Of a DNA stretch of 8,250 nucleotides, positions 1-5,831 are shown piece by piece. Position 1 is the stretch's first letter, and each line of letters starts with the position of its first letter. Under the pieces are notes generated by a model. It did not search any database, was not told the DNA's origin, and saw only the letters and a list, made by a program, of their open reading frames with translations. The stretch comes from Chloroflexota bacterium (GTDB lineage Bacteria > Chloroflexota > Anaerolineae > Promineifilales > Promineifilaceae), in contig JAJRTP010000094.1 of assembly GCA_024278255.1 (NCBI GenBank), positions 1-8,250 on the forward strand, given 5' to 3'. Both the position numbers and the translations under genes were made by a program.

Positions 1-1366
1 CCAGGGGAGCGTTTCCGGCAGTGGTCATCCACACGGCCGTATCCGCGTAAGCCCGCACCGATCTGCTTTCAGGAAAGGGCAGGAAGATGAGCGGCGGGGT
101 GAGGGTTTGCACGTCCAGCGGCGGGGGGACGGCCGTTAACCGGGCCGGCGCGGGCAGCAGTTCCAGCAAAACCAGCGCTGTCAAGCCTATCGTCATCCAG
201 CGCCAGCGACGGCCGTACCGCCACAACGCATCCAGAAACAGCGCCGCCAATAAGGCCAGGTAAATCTGAACAAAATAACCCCAGCGGAAAGGGCTGCGCA
301 GGTTGTCAAAGCCCGGCGCAAAATCGCGCAGCCAGGCATATGGCTGCCAACCCCCGACTTTCAGATTGAAACCGAAGGAGAGCAGGAAGGCGACGGCCGT
401 GCCGGCCAGCAGGTACAACGTCCAGCGCCGCCGTTCCCGCCGCCGCAAACCGCTGTAGATGCCTGCCAGAGCTAGAGCCAGCAGCCCCGCGCCGGGAAAG
501 AGCGTTTGATTGCCCTCGAATTGCCAGGGCAGCCAATGATGAAAACGCAGGGTGGAGGAGAGACGGCCGTATTCGCTTAACTCGGCGGAATTATTGGCGA
601 TTGTGCGGACGCTGCGGCTGAATCCCATGGCCTGCACCGCCTGGGTTTGCGGCCAGGCCAGGGGGATAATGAGCAGGGCTGCCAGAAGGACGCCGGGCCA
701 TACGGCCGTCCAGAAACGCCGCTCACGCCAAAACGGGGGTAGAAAGGGGACGGCCGTGGCCAGCAGTACCACCAGAAAAAGGGCGTAATACTCGCTCGTC
801 AGAAAGGTGACGGCTACGCCTAACCCCACCTGAACAGCCCAACGGGTGCGCGGCCGTTCCGCCAGTTGCCACAGGCCGTCTACGGCCCACAACATGCCAA
901 ACACCGGCTGGAGCTGCAGCACACCCCGCTCGTGGGCCAAAAAGGGCAGCATTTGCACCAGCAGGCCACCCAACAAGGCCGGGCCAACGGCCAACCCGCG
1001 ATGGCGCAGCAGCCCGAAAGCAGCCCAGCCGTTCAGGGTGAGGAAGAGGAGCAAGACCAGGTTGTAAGCTGTCGCCGCGCCAAACGGCCAGAAAACGGCC
1101 GCCAGCAGCCCGGTCAGCGGTTGGGGATCGGAAAAGGCGAAGGCGCCGGAAGCGGGGTAGAAGATGGGCGCGTCCCAGTAGCCCTGGTAGCCGTGCAGCA
1201 GACGGTTGACGTTCCAGCTTAATGTCCACAGGTTGAACAGGGGCACGGTCGGGGCCGTTTCGCTGCCCAGAGGGATGGCGTCGCTGAGGTGGCGGATGGT
1301 GGGCCAGGTAACGGCCGTGGCTGCCGCTGCATATATTCCACCCACCCAGATATTTTTGAGGCGCAT
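1..1366 (-). CDS. Polytopic membrane protein, GT-C/YfhO-like, 3' end cut by window edge
   Basis: The minus strand is open without a stop from the ATG at 1366 to the left edge, giving 455 codons of a longer gene; I translated it by hand. The protein is strongly hydrophobic, with about ten likely membrane segments (for example near residues 6-21, 98-119, 125-143, 176-212, 219-238, 291-305, 315-332, 363-381 and 390-405). The first large loop (about residues 45-85) has a Trp/Tyr/Asp-rich stretch containing YWDAPIFYPASG and SDPQPL, and a later loop has DNLRSPFRWG. This layout resembles uncharacterised GT-C-superfamily or YfhO-like membrane proteins of Chloroflexota, which in related families move sugars from lipid carriers. 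That function is inferred, and no catalytic residue can be assigned. A TAG lies two codons before the ATG, so the start cannot be further upstream. No Shine-Dalgarno is visible. The gene carries eight ACGGCCGT octamers, six read as Thr-Ala-Val. Confidence 0.85.
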   Translation of the reverse strand, partial: MRLKNIWVGGIYAAAATAVTWPTIRHLSDAIPLGSETAPTVPLFNLWTLSWNVNRLLHGYQGYWDAPIFYPASGAFAFSDPQPLTGLLAAVFWPFGAATAYNLVLLLFLTLNGWAAFGLLRHRGLAVGPALLGGLLVQMLPFLAHERGVLQLQPVFGMLWAVDGLWQLAERPRTRWAVQVGLGVAVTFLTSEYYALFLVVLLATAVPFLPPFWRERRFWTAVWPGVLLAALLIIPLAWPQTQAVQAMGFSRSVRTIANNSAELSEYGRLSSTLRFHHWLPWQFEGNQTLFPGAGLLALALAGIYSGLRRRERRRWTLYLLAGTAVAFLLSFGFNLKVGGWQPYAWLRDFAPGFDNLRSPFRWGYFVQIYLALLAALFLDALWRYGRRWRWMTIGLTALVLLELLPAPARLTAVPPPLDVQTLTPPLIFLPFPESRSVRAYADTAVWMTTAGNAPL

Positions 1367-1374
1367 AAACTACA

Positions 1375-1380
1375 ATCATA
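1375..1380 (-). promoter_or_regulatory. Possible -10 element for a leaderless transcript
   Basis: The minus strand reads TATGAT, then eight bases, then the ATG at 1366. With no ribosome binding site in between, transcription could begin at or next to the start codon. No convincing -35 hexamer is seen at the usual distance, so this is a weak call. Confidence 0.3.
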
Positions 1381-1421
1381 GCGTTAGTTACGGCCGTCGT
1401 CATCACCAACCTGCGGGAAAC

Positions 1422-1452
1422 AAAAAAAGGGACGCTGTCACAGCGTCCCTTT
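1422..1452 (-). terminator. Intrinsic terminator of the secreted-protein gene
   Basis: A perfect 12-bp stem (1426-1437 with 1441-1452) encloses a 3-base loop. On the minus strand the GC-rich stem runs straight into seven T residues (complement of 1422-1428), the classic rho-independent form. It lies about 75 bases past the stop codon of the gene ending at 1528 and before the next minus-strand gene, so the two are probably separate transcription units. On the plus strand the T-run is only three bases, so it should work mainly in the minus direction. Confidence 0.8.
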
Positions 1453-1476
1453 GTAGGACGATTTTGCAAATCGTCC
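1453..1476 (+). repeat. Small palindromic repeat, copy 1
   Basis: A 9-bp stem (GGACGATTT at 1456-1464 with AAATCGTCC at 1468-1476) and a TGC loop, preceded by GTA. The sequence is nearly the same, in inverted orientation, as the element at 1499-1521. It resembles REP/BIME-type extragenic palindromes. It is intergenic and lies between the stop codon of the gene ending at 1528 and its terminator. Confidence 0.65.
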
Positions 1477-1498
1477 CTTAAACGATAATCATCCTTTA

Positions 1499-1521
1499 GG
1501 CGATTTACAAAATCGCCCTAC
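1499..1521 (-). repeat. Small palindromic repeat, copy 2 (inverted)
   Basis: An 8-bp stem (GGCGATTT at 1499-1506 with AAATCGCC at 1510-1517) and an ACA loop. Read on the minus strand it begins GTAGGGCGATTTTG, matching copy 1 except at three positions over 23 bases. Two of those differences are a paired A-T to G-C change in the stem; the third is in the loop. The element starts seven bases beyond the stop codon of the gene ending at 1528. Confidence 0.65.
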
Positions 1522-1527
1522 GTGACA

Positions 1528-2355
1528 TTAACGGTTGCCTTCAATTTCCAAGTCCACATCTACAAAGGTGACGTGATAGAAGAAGGGCAATGGCGGCGGA
1601 ACGTTACCGGTATTCCCAGGAACCACCGGCGGGGCGTCGAAGACCAGGTGGAACTCGATTTGATCATCGTAGGTAACACCCTGCTCTTTAAGCATCGGGT
1701 TGTAAATGGTGCCGTCTTCATTAGCAAGGACTTGACCATCTTCATTGCGCAGACCCACGGTAAGCATGGTGTGGCCGGCCCATAAGGGAGCGGGGCCGCC
1801 ATACTTGTTCAAAAAGGGTTGGCCATTGAGCCTTACTTCCGCTGGTCCCCAGGTTGCCAACAGGTTGAAATCGGTTGGCAGTACTGGAGCGCCGGCGGTG
1901 GTGTTGCCGTGCAGGTATACGTTGGTGACTACCGGGTCATCCACAACAAGTGTTGTGTCTTCAGCGCCAGGGCCAACGACCAGTCCGGTTGGATGTGGCG
2001 GGGCGGTGAAGACGGTTTGCTTGTATTCCCAGCGATTGCCTTCCGGGTCGCGCCAACTGGCTGTGATTTTGCCGGTGTTGGCTACGGGATCGATTTTTAC
2101 GCGAACCCGGCCTTTGACGGCTTGAATGCCATCGCCATTCCAGATAAATGAGTCTACCGGGGCGGCCGGAATGCCATCTATGTCATCCGTTACCGGGCCA
2201 GTCACTTTGCGGATCAAACGGCCGTTAGTGGCTTTAATCTCATATTGCAAACTGTTACTTTTGTGGGCTACGGCCGTACTCGTCTGAAACAAGGCCAGTC
2301 CCAGACCTAACACGGCAAACAAGGCGAATAATAAAGGATATTGATACTTTTTCAT
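1528..2355 (-). CDS. Secreted protein of unknown function, mature N-terminus predicted to be His
   Basis: A 275-residue protein that I do not recognise. It begins with a typical signal peptide: MKKYQY, a hydrophobic core over about residues 7-23, then TSTAVA before His31, a good signal peptidase I site. The rest has no membrane segment and is rich in Val, Thr, Pro, Asp and Asn, with WNGDG, WRDPEGNRWEY, ATWGPAEVRLNG and a Pro-rich stretch near the C-terminus. This suggests an extracytoplasmic beta-rich domain. I prefer the ATG at 2355 to an in-frame GTG at 2364, because TAAGGAG (2364-2370) sits eight bases before the ATG while the GTG overlaps it. The gene is divergent from the LuxR-type regulator and ends in its own terminator. 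If cleavage is as predicted, the N-terminal His could bind metal, as in CopC or LPMO proteins; this is only a hypothesis. Confidence 0.85.
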   Translation of the reverse strand: MKKYQYPLLFALFAVLGLGLALFQTSTAVAHKSNSLQYEIKATNGRLIRKVTGPVTDDIDGIPAAPVDSFIWNGDGIQAVKGRVRVKIDPVANTGKITASWRDPEGNRWEYKQTVFTAPPHPTGLVVGPGAEDTTLVVDDPVVTNVYLHGNTTAGAPVLPTDFNLLATWGPAEVRLNGQPFLNKYGGPAPLWAGHTMLTVGLRNEDGQVLANEDGTIYNPMLKEQGVTYDDQIEFHLVFDAPPVVPGNTGNVPPPLPFFYHVTFVDVDLEIEGNR

Positions 2356-2367
2356 GCTTTTCACTCC

Positions 2368-2490
2368 TTAACATAATGGAGACACGCTCACAATGAGCGA
2401 ACCGCCAAAGACACGATGGATAAAGTGGGTGCGGTGTAAGCTCTGGTGACGATAAGGTTTAGCGCTACTTGGGTTAACCGGATTCATCAT
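2368..2490 (-). CDS. Possible small ORF or leader peptide (40 aa), doubtful
   Basis: Two adjacent ATG codons (2490 and 2487) follow an AAGGGG stretch on the minus strand. The frame stays open for 40 codons and ends in TAA at 2368-2370. That stop overlaps the TAAGGAG ribosome binding site of the secreted-protein gene, so translation of the two could be coupled. The product would be rich in His, Arg and Ser and end in Cys. A frame this short occurs easily by chance, and nothing in its composition proves it is coding. Confidence 0.2.
   Translation of the reverse strand: MMNPVNPSSAKPYRHQSLHRTHFIHRVFGGSLIVSVSPLC
2385..2399. promoter_or_regulatory. Short inverted repeat, possible operator
   Basis: CGCTCA and TGAGCG are separated by three bases, 30 bases upstream of the ATG at 2355. 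The position in the leader of the secreted-protein gene would suit an operator or a small RNA hairpin. With only 6-bp arms, chance is possible. Confidence 0.3.
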
Positions 2491-2539
2491 ATCCCCTTGT
2501 TCCCGTTTGTTTTGTGACGGCTGTTACATAACACCCCCC

Positions 2540-2573
2540 GCAAAATAGCCTGTTTCTCTATAGGCCAAATGGC
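2540..2573 (+). repeat. Paired GCMAAATRGC motif, site 1
   Basis: Two 10-mers, GCAAAATAGC (2540-2549) and GCCAAATGGC (2564-2573), start 24 bases apart. The first is followed by CTGTTT. The same arrangement recurs at 5213-5245 and 8116-8148, always intergenic and on the plus strand. This looks like a binding site for a dimeric regulator or a dispersed repeat; the binding protein is unknown. Confidence 0.55.
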
Positions 2574-2654
2574 TTAAATTTACCAGGTCTGGGTGTGGGC
2601 GCTGTTCCGTTGTTTGGCGTATTGCCCGTCTCCTCTCTTTGCTCCACAATAAGT

Positions 2655-2693
2655 GCCCGTTCGCAAATAAGTTGGCGGAATTGGCGAACGGGC
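2655..2693. repeat. Inverted repeat upstream of the LuxR-type gene, outer
   Basis: GCCCGTTCGC (2655-2664) and GCGAACGGGC (2684-2693) form perfect 10-bp arms around a 19-base spacer. The second arm occurs again at 4580-4589, just before the gene at 4603. It could be an operator for the adjacent regulator or an RNA hairpin in its leader. Confidence 0.5.
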
Positions 2694-2697
2694 TTTG

Positions 2698-2742
2698 AGT
2701 AAGCGGCCTTTTGCTTAAATAATCTATTGTTGGCCGCTTACT
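2698..2742. repeat. Inverted repeat upstream of the LuxR-type gene, inner
   Basis: AGTAAGCGGCC (2698-2708) and GGCCGCTTACT (2732-2742) form perfect 11-bp arms around a 23-base spacer. It ends directly before the GAGGG ribosome binding site (2743-2747), so as an RNA hairpin it could influence translation, and as DNA it could be an autoregulatory operator. Confidence 0.5.
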
Positions 2743-2754
2743 GAGGGTGTGGCG

Positions 2755-3390
2755 ATGAATACTGATCTCTTTGTTTTTTGCCGGGAAAATTTGCAGCGGG
2801 CTGCCTGGTTGGCGCTTTTGGCGCAACAACCGGGAATCATACTGGTTATGGCCGTTGCGGCCGTTTCCGATCTGCCTGATGCCGTTGTCCCTGATCAGGC
2901 CACAACCATTTTTATAGATGCGCCCGACGTTGACGCTGATTTTGTGGCTCGATTGACTACGGCCGTACCCAATTCCGGCCTTTTATTTTTGGTAAACGAA
3001 TATCAACTAGATGAAATCGTCTGGTTTCTTCAGGCAGGGGCCACCGGATTTATTGCCCGCGATGCTGCTGTTCCCGATTTGGCACGAGCGATTATTGCGG
3101 TAGGGCGGGGTGAAATTGTCGTGCCGCCGGCGCTGGCTTCCCAGGTGATGCTGGCTTTGGCGCGGGGCAATGTGCGCCAGGAACGGCCGTCAGACAGTCT
3201 CACTAATCGGGAAAAAGAAGTTCTCTCTCTGTTGGCGCAAGGTTTGACTAACAAAGACATTGCCCAAAGGCTGATCTTGAGCGTGCGCACAATCGAAGCG
3301 CATCTGCGCAACATCTATGGCAAACTGCATGTCGCTTCCCGTACCGAAGCAGCCTTGTGGGCTGTTAACAACGGCTTTGGGGAGAAATAG
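2755..3390 (+). CDS. NarL/LuxR-family transcriptional regulator with degenerate receiver domain
   Basis: A 211-residue protein with two parts. Residues about 4-118 have the size and pattern of a response-regulator receiver, and residues about 147-207 are a clear LuxR/GerE helix-turn-helix (LTNREKEVLSLLAQGLTNKD, then RTIEAHLRNIYGKL and RTEAALWA). The receiver is unusual. The N-terminal acidic pair is replaced by FCRE, the conserved Lys by Arg in GFIARD, and the Ser/Thr switch residue by Asn in FLVNEY. An Asp (D55, in FIDAP) remains near the phosphorylation position. It may therefore work without normal phosphotransfer. No histidine kinase gene is adjacent. I chose the ATG at 2755, seven bases after GAGGG, over an in-frame GTG at 2749 that is too close to it. 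Two inverted repeats precede the gene and suggest autoregulation. Targets may include the genes downstream, but this is inference. Confidence 0.9.
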   Translation: MNTDLFVFCRENLQRAAWLALLAQQPGIILVMAVAAVSDLPDAVVPDQATTIFIDAPDVDADFVARLTTAVPNSGLLFLVNEYQLDEIVWFLQAGATGFIARDAAVPDLARAIIAVGRGEIVVPPALASQVMLALARGNVRQERPSDSLTNREKEVLSLLAQGLTNKDIAQRLILSVRTIEAHLRNIYGKLHVASRTEAALWAVNNGFGEK

Positions 3391-3491
3391 GTGATTTCAC
3401 TTAGAGGATGTTCCGCGCTTTTACTGTAGGCTGTGGGTGGCAACGGCCGTATCCTGTATACACTCAAATCAAATAATCAAGGAGTGTAAAA

Positions 3492-4535
3492 ATGACATCA
3501 ATGACCGAATCTGTACCAGCAAAATCAACCGTTCGAATCGGGCAGCAACGTTTCGACTGGATTACCATCATTCTCAGTTTATGGATGATTGGCGGTTTGC
3601 ATCTCGACGCCTGGGCGCACCACACAGTAGAAGTGGAATCCTTTTTTACGCCCTGGCATGGGGTACTTTACAGTGGGTTCACGGCCGTAGCTGCGGCCAT
3701 TGTGGGGATGAGCCTTTACAATTACCGGCAGACGCGCCACTGGCAAACGGCCGTGCCCGCAGGCTACCATCTTTCTCTTCTCGGCATAGGCCTATTTCTG
3801 GCCGGAGGCATAGGCGATATGCTTTGGCACATCCTTTTTGGCATTGAAGAGAATGTAGAAGCGTTACTCAGCCCCACCCATCTGCTTTTGGCCGCCGGCG
3901 CCAGCCTGATTGTTACCGGGCCATTACGTTCGGCCTGGCAGCGCACCGGCCAGTCGCCCAAACTGAGCGCGCTATTGCCCGCATTGCTGTCGTTGGCCTT
4001 GTTATGGTCAGTGTTCTCGTTTTTTACGGCATATGCCAACGCATTTAGCGAAGCCGCCTTAATGCAAGGCAGCCAGCCGCTTGACGAGGAACTCATGTTT
4101 CTGGTGCAGGGATTGGGTATTGCTGCCATTTTATTGCAAGTGGGTGTTATGATGGGCATCTTACTGGCTGCCATTCGGCGGTGGGTACTGCCGCCGGGCA
4201 GTTTTGTTTTGTTGTTTACGCTTTCTCTTTCCCTGACGGTGGCCGTACACGTGGATTTGCGGCTGGTTGCCACGGCCGTTGCCGGAGGAATTGCCGCAGA
4301 ATTGTTATACCGCTGGCTGAAACCGTCCGCAGCCGGGATACGGCCGTTTCGCCTTTTTGCCGCAGCCGTTCCCGCCGTTCTGTACCTGTTTTACTTTGCT
4401 ACATTGGCCCTCACCGGCGGTATTTGGTGGACAATTCACTTATGGGCCGGCGCTATTGTCCTGGCCGGCGTTACTGGCTGGTTAATCAGCTATGCGTTCA
4501 TTCCGCCTCCGGTCAAGATGGAGACGGCCGTCTGA
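3492..4535 (+). CDS. Polytopic membrane protein with conserved-looking His motifs, function unknown
   Basis: A 347-residue protein with about nine or ten predicted membrane helices (roughly 23-41, 57-75, 95-115, 125-143, 160-178, 205-228, 236-252, 254-272, 286-306 and 312-335). His residues sit at or near helix ends: GLHLDAWAHH (H37, H43, H44), ESFFTPWHG (H56), GDMLWH (H113) and LSPTH (H130), with acidic residues nearby. Such clustering suggests metal or heme ligation in the membrane, but I cannot assign a family. A copper-related role is inferred from the cytochrome c and CopB-type ATPase genes downstream. AAGGAG (3479-3484) lies seven bases before the ATG, an ideal spacing. The gene starts 101 bases after the regulator gene and ends in a Thr-Ala-Val triplet encoded by ACGGCCGT. 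A 15-bp hairpin follows it. Confidence 0.85.
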   Translation: MTSMTESVPAKSTVRIGQQRFDWITIILSLWMIGGLHLDAWAHHTVEVESFFTPWHGVLYSGFTAVAAAIVGMSLYNYRQTRHWQTAVPAGYHLSLLGIGLFLAGGIGDMLWHILFGIEENVEALLSPTHLLLAAGASLIVTGPLRSAWQRTGQSPKLSALLPALLSLALLWSVFSFFTAYANAFSEAALMQGSQPLDEELMFLVQGLGIAAILLQVGVMMGILLAAIRRWVLPPGSFVLLFTLSLSLTVAVHVDLRLVATAVAGGIAAELLYRWLKPSAAGIRPFRLFAAAVPAVLYLFYFATLALTGGIWWTIHLWAGAIVLAGVTGWLISYAFIPPPVKMETAV

Positions 4536-4541
4536 TCAGTG

Positions 4542-4574
4542 AGATTGGTTCAATCCCCAGGATTGAACCAATCT
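4542..4574. repeat. Perfect 15-bp stem-loop between genes
   Basis: AGATTGGTTCAATCC (4542-4556) pairs exactly with 4560-4574 around a 3-base CCA loop. It starts six bases after the stop codon of the membrane protein gene. No T-run follows on the plus strand, so it is not a standard intrinsic terminator. It may be a repeat-type palindrome, an mRNA-stabilising hairpin, or a partial transcription barrier. Confidence 0.6.
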
Positions 4575-4602
4575 GAAATGCGAACGGGCACTAAACAACA
4601 AC

Positions 4603-5205
4603 ATGAGCGAACCGGAACACACCACAATTGCCGTTTTAGGTACTCTGGCCGAATTTCATCGGGAACCGATTCCCTATGATTTGGCGGCGCTGGTCAATCT
4701 GGTCACTGAGATCAACCCCGATCTGCTTTGTATAGATATGACGGTTGAACAGTGGCAGCGGCAGGAATTCAGCGATTTGCCGCCGGAAATTGGGGAGGCG
4801 CTTGTGCCTTTGGCTTACCAGACAGACATTGTAGTTGCGCCGGTTGCCGGGGATGAACTGCCGCCGCGGCCGCAGACAACAGGCTGGCGCGAGACGCTCA
4901 TTCAATTTTTACGCCGGCGGTTGGCTGCCTGGCAGCGGAATGCGGAACCTGACGCGATCAACCAGGGATGGCAGCATCTTTTGGGTGACGCGGCCTACAG
5001 CATAACCCATTGGTTGGCTGGCAGTGATGTCCGGCAGGCACACCGCCGCCATACGGAAGAACTGACGCAGGCAATTGTGGCTGTGGCCCGCCGCAACCCC
5101 GGTTCGCGTATTCTGGTTGTTGTTAATGTGCAATATTGCCATCACATCCGGGGACGGCTGCGCAAATATGCGGATTTAACCGTTACAACGTACAATGAAT
5201 TGTAA
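4603..5205 (+). CDS. Protein of unknown function, possibly TraB/ChaN-like fold
   Basis: A 200-residue soluble protein without signal peptide or membrane helix. It opens with a beta strand and the motif VLGTLAEFHRE (residues 11-21), then NPDLLCIDMT (38-47), LPPEIGEALVPLA, TDIVVAPVAGDE (74-85) and, at the C-terminus, RILVVVNVQYCHHIRGRL (169-186) followed by YNEL. A Gly-Thr-x-x-x-x-His motif at the N-terminus, a 'who owns this' PDLLxxD strand, and a C-terminal VVV strand followed by His recall the TraB/Tiki/ChaN group, which includes metal-dependent peptidases and heme-binding proteins. This resemblance is by eye only and weak. No Shine-Dalgarno is visible before the ATG; the sequence before it is A/C-rich and includes GCGAACGGGC (4580-4589), also found before the regulator gene. 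Codon use is like that of its neighbours. Confidence 0.8.
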   Translation: MSEPEHTTIAVLGTLAEFHREPIPYDLAALVNLVTEINPDLLCIDMTVEQWQRQEFSDLPPEIGEALVPLAYQTDIVVAPVAGDELPPRPQTTGWRETLIQFLRRRLAAWQRNAEPDAINQGWQHLLGDAAYSITHWLAGSDVRQAHRRHTEELTQAIVAVARRNPGSRILVVVNVQYCHHIRGRLRKYADLTVTTYNEL

Positions 5206-5212
5206 TTTATAC

Positions 5213-5245
5213 GCCAAATAGCGTGTTTTGCCTGTGTCAAATAGC
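5213..5245 (+). repeat. Paired GCMAAATRGC motif, site 2
   Basis: GCCAAATAGC (5213-5222) and GTCAAATAGC (5236-5245) start exactly 23 bases apart; the first is followed by GTGTTTT and the second by CCTG. It lies 61 bases before the TTG start of the cytochrome c gene, where an activator site or upstream promoter element would be expected. It matches the site at 8116-8148 at 25 of 27 positions outside the 11-base spacer. Confidence 0.6.
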
Positions 5246-5306
5246 CCTGCCTGTAGATGGCGAGATACCTTACACTAAATTCATTCTTTACCTGGAGGAA
5301 TTACAC

Positions 5307-5813
5307 TTGCGTACTTTATTAACTTTGCTAGGGATATTATTGGGCTTGATGGTGTTAGCTGCCTGCCAGTCCTCAACGGCAAACCCGCCGCCGGGTTCAT
5401 TCAATTCAGCGCCGGCCAGACCTACGGTTCCACCCTTGCCTGAACTAGATCCGGCGCAGGTTATCTTGGGCGAGACAGTGTATGCGCAAAATTGCGCCAA
5501 GTGCCACGGGGAGAACCTGGAAGGAGAAGCTGATTGGAAAATACAGAATGAAGACGGCTCGTTTCGCGCGCCGCCGCACACGGCCGAGGGTCATACCTGG
5601 CACCACTCAGACCAGCAGCTTTTGGAAGCGATTGAATTGGGCGGCGCACGTTTTGAGGAGGTGAATGTGGGCGGTACCAGCAATATGCCTGCTTTTGCCG
5701 AGACATTGACCGACGAAGAAATAACGGCCGTACTCGCCTACATCAAAAGCCAATGGCCGGAAGATATCCGGGCTTCACAGTGGCAGGTAACTGTGCAAAC
5801 CGCTAATCAATAG
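5307..5813 (+). CDS. Lipoprotein c-type cytochrome (class I)
   Basis: A 168-residue protein. The N-terminus is a lipoprotein signal: basic start, hydrophobic core over residues 4-16, and the lipobox LAAC with Cys20 as the lipidated residue. A Ser/Pro-rich linker (21-45) follows. The heme motif CAKCH (Cys63, Cys66, His67) covalently binds heme c, and NMPAF (Met127) is the likely sixth ligand. TDEEITAVLAYIKSQWP is the usual C-terminal helix of class I cytochromes. The mature domain should sit on the outer face of the cytoplasmic membrane as an electron carrier. I chose a TTG start at 5307 because GGAGG (5294-5298) lies eight bases before it and it gives a clean lipoprotein signal. The in-frame ATG at 5223 would add 28 residues that spoil it. 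The CopB-type gene follows after 18 bases, so both are likely co-transcribed. Confidence 0.92.
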   Translation: MRTLLTLLGILLGLMVLAACQSSTANPPPGSFNSAPARPTVPPLPELDPAQVILGETVYAQNCAKCHGENLEGEADWKIQNEDGSFRAPPHTAEGHTWHHSDQQLLEAIELGGARFEEVNVGGTSNMPAFAETLTDEEITAVLAYIKSQWPEDIRASQWQVTVQTANQ

Positions 5814-5831
5814 ATTTAAGGAGAAAATCAT

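Larger units (their letters stand above)
2356..2754. promoter_or_regulatory. Divergent intergenic control region
   Basis: About 400 bases between the secreted-protein gene (minus) and the LuxR-type gene (plus), with no convincing gene. It holds: an inverted repeat CGCTCA-CAA-TGAGCG (2385-2399), 30 bases before the ATG at 2355; GGTTAACC (2473-2480); the near-palindrome TGTTACATAACA (2522-2533); a pair of GCMAAATRGC motifs (2540-2573); and two larger inverted repeats just before the LuxR gene (2655-2693 and 2698-2742). I could not place a convincing -35/-10 pair for either gene. A 40-codon minus-strand reading frame (2368-2490) is listed separately. Confidence 0.6.

Noticed and set aside
723..1469. 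Minus-strand open frame of 248 codons
   Set aside because: Its translation is Pro/Arg/Gly-rich and featureless, and it overlaps in another frame the membrane-protein gene that starts at 1366 and reads sensibly to the window edge.
1421..1521. Cluster of three hairpins as a possible CRISPR array
   Set aside because: The units are not direct repeats of one length with regular spacers. One is a terminator and the other two are inverted copies of a palindrome.
2524..2829. Minus-strand open frame of 101 codons across the regulator's leader
   Set aside because: It overlaps the start of the LuxR-type gene, spans both inverted repeats, and its product looks random.
3391..3491. Promoter for the membrane protein gene around TGTATACA (3455-3462)
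   Set aside because: The palindrome could hold a -10 element, but no -35 hexamer lies at a usual distance, so I do not call it.
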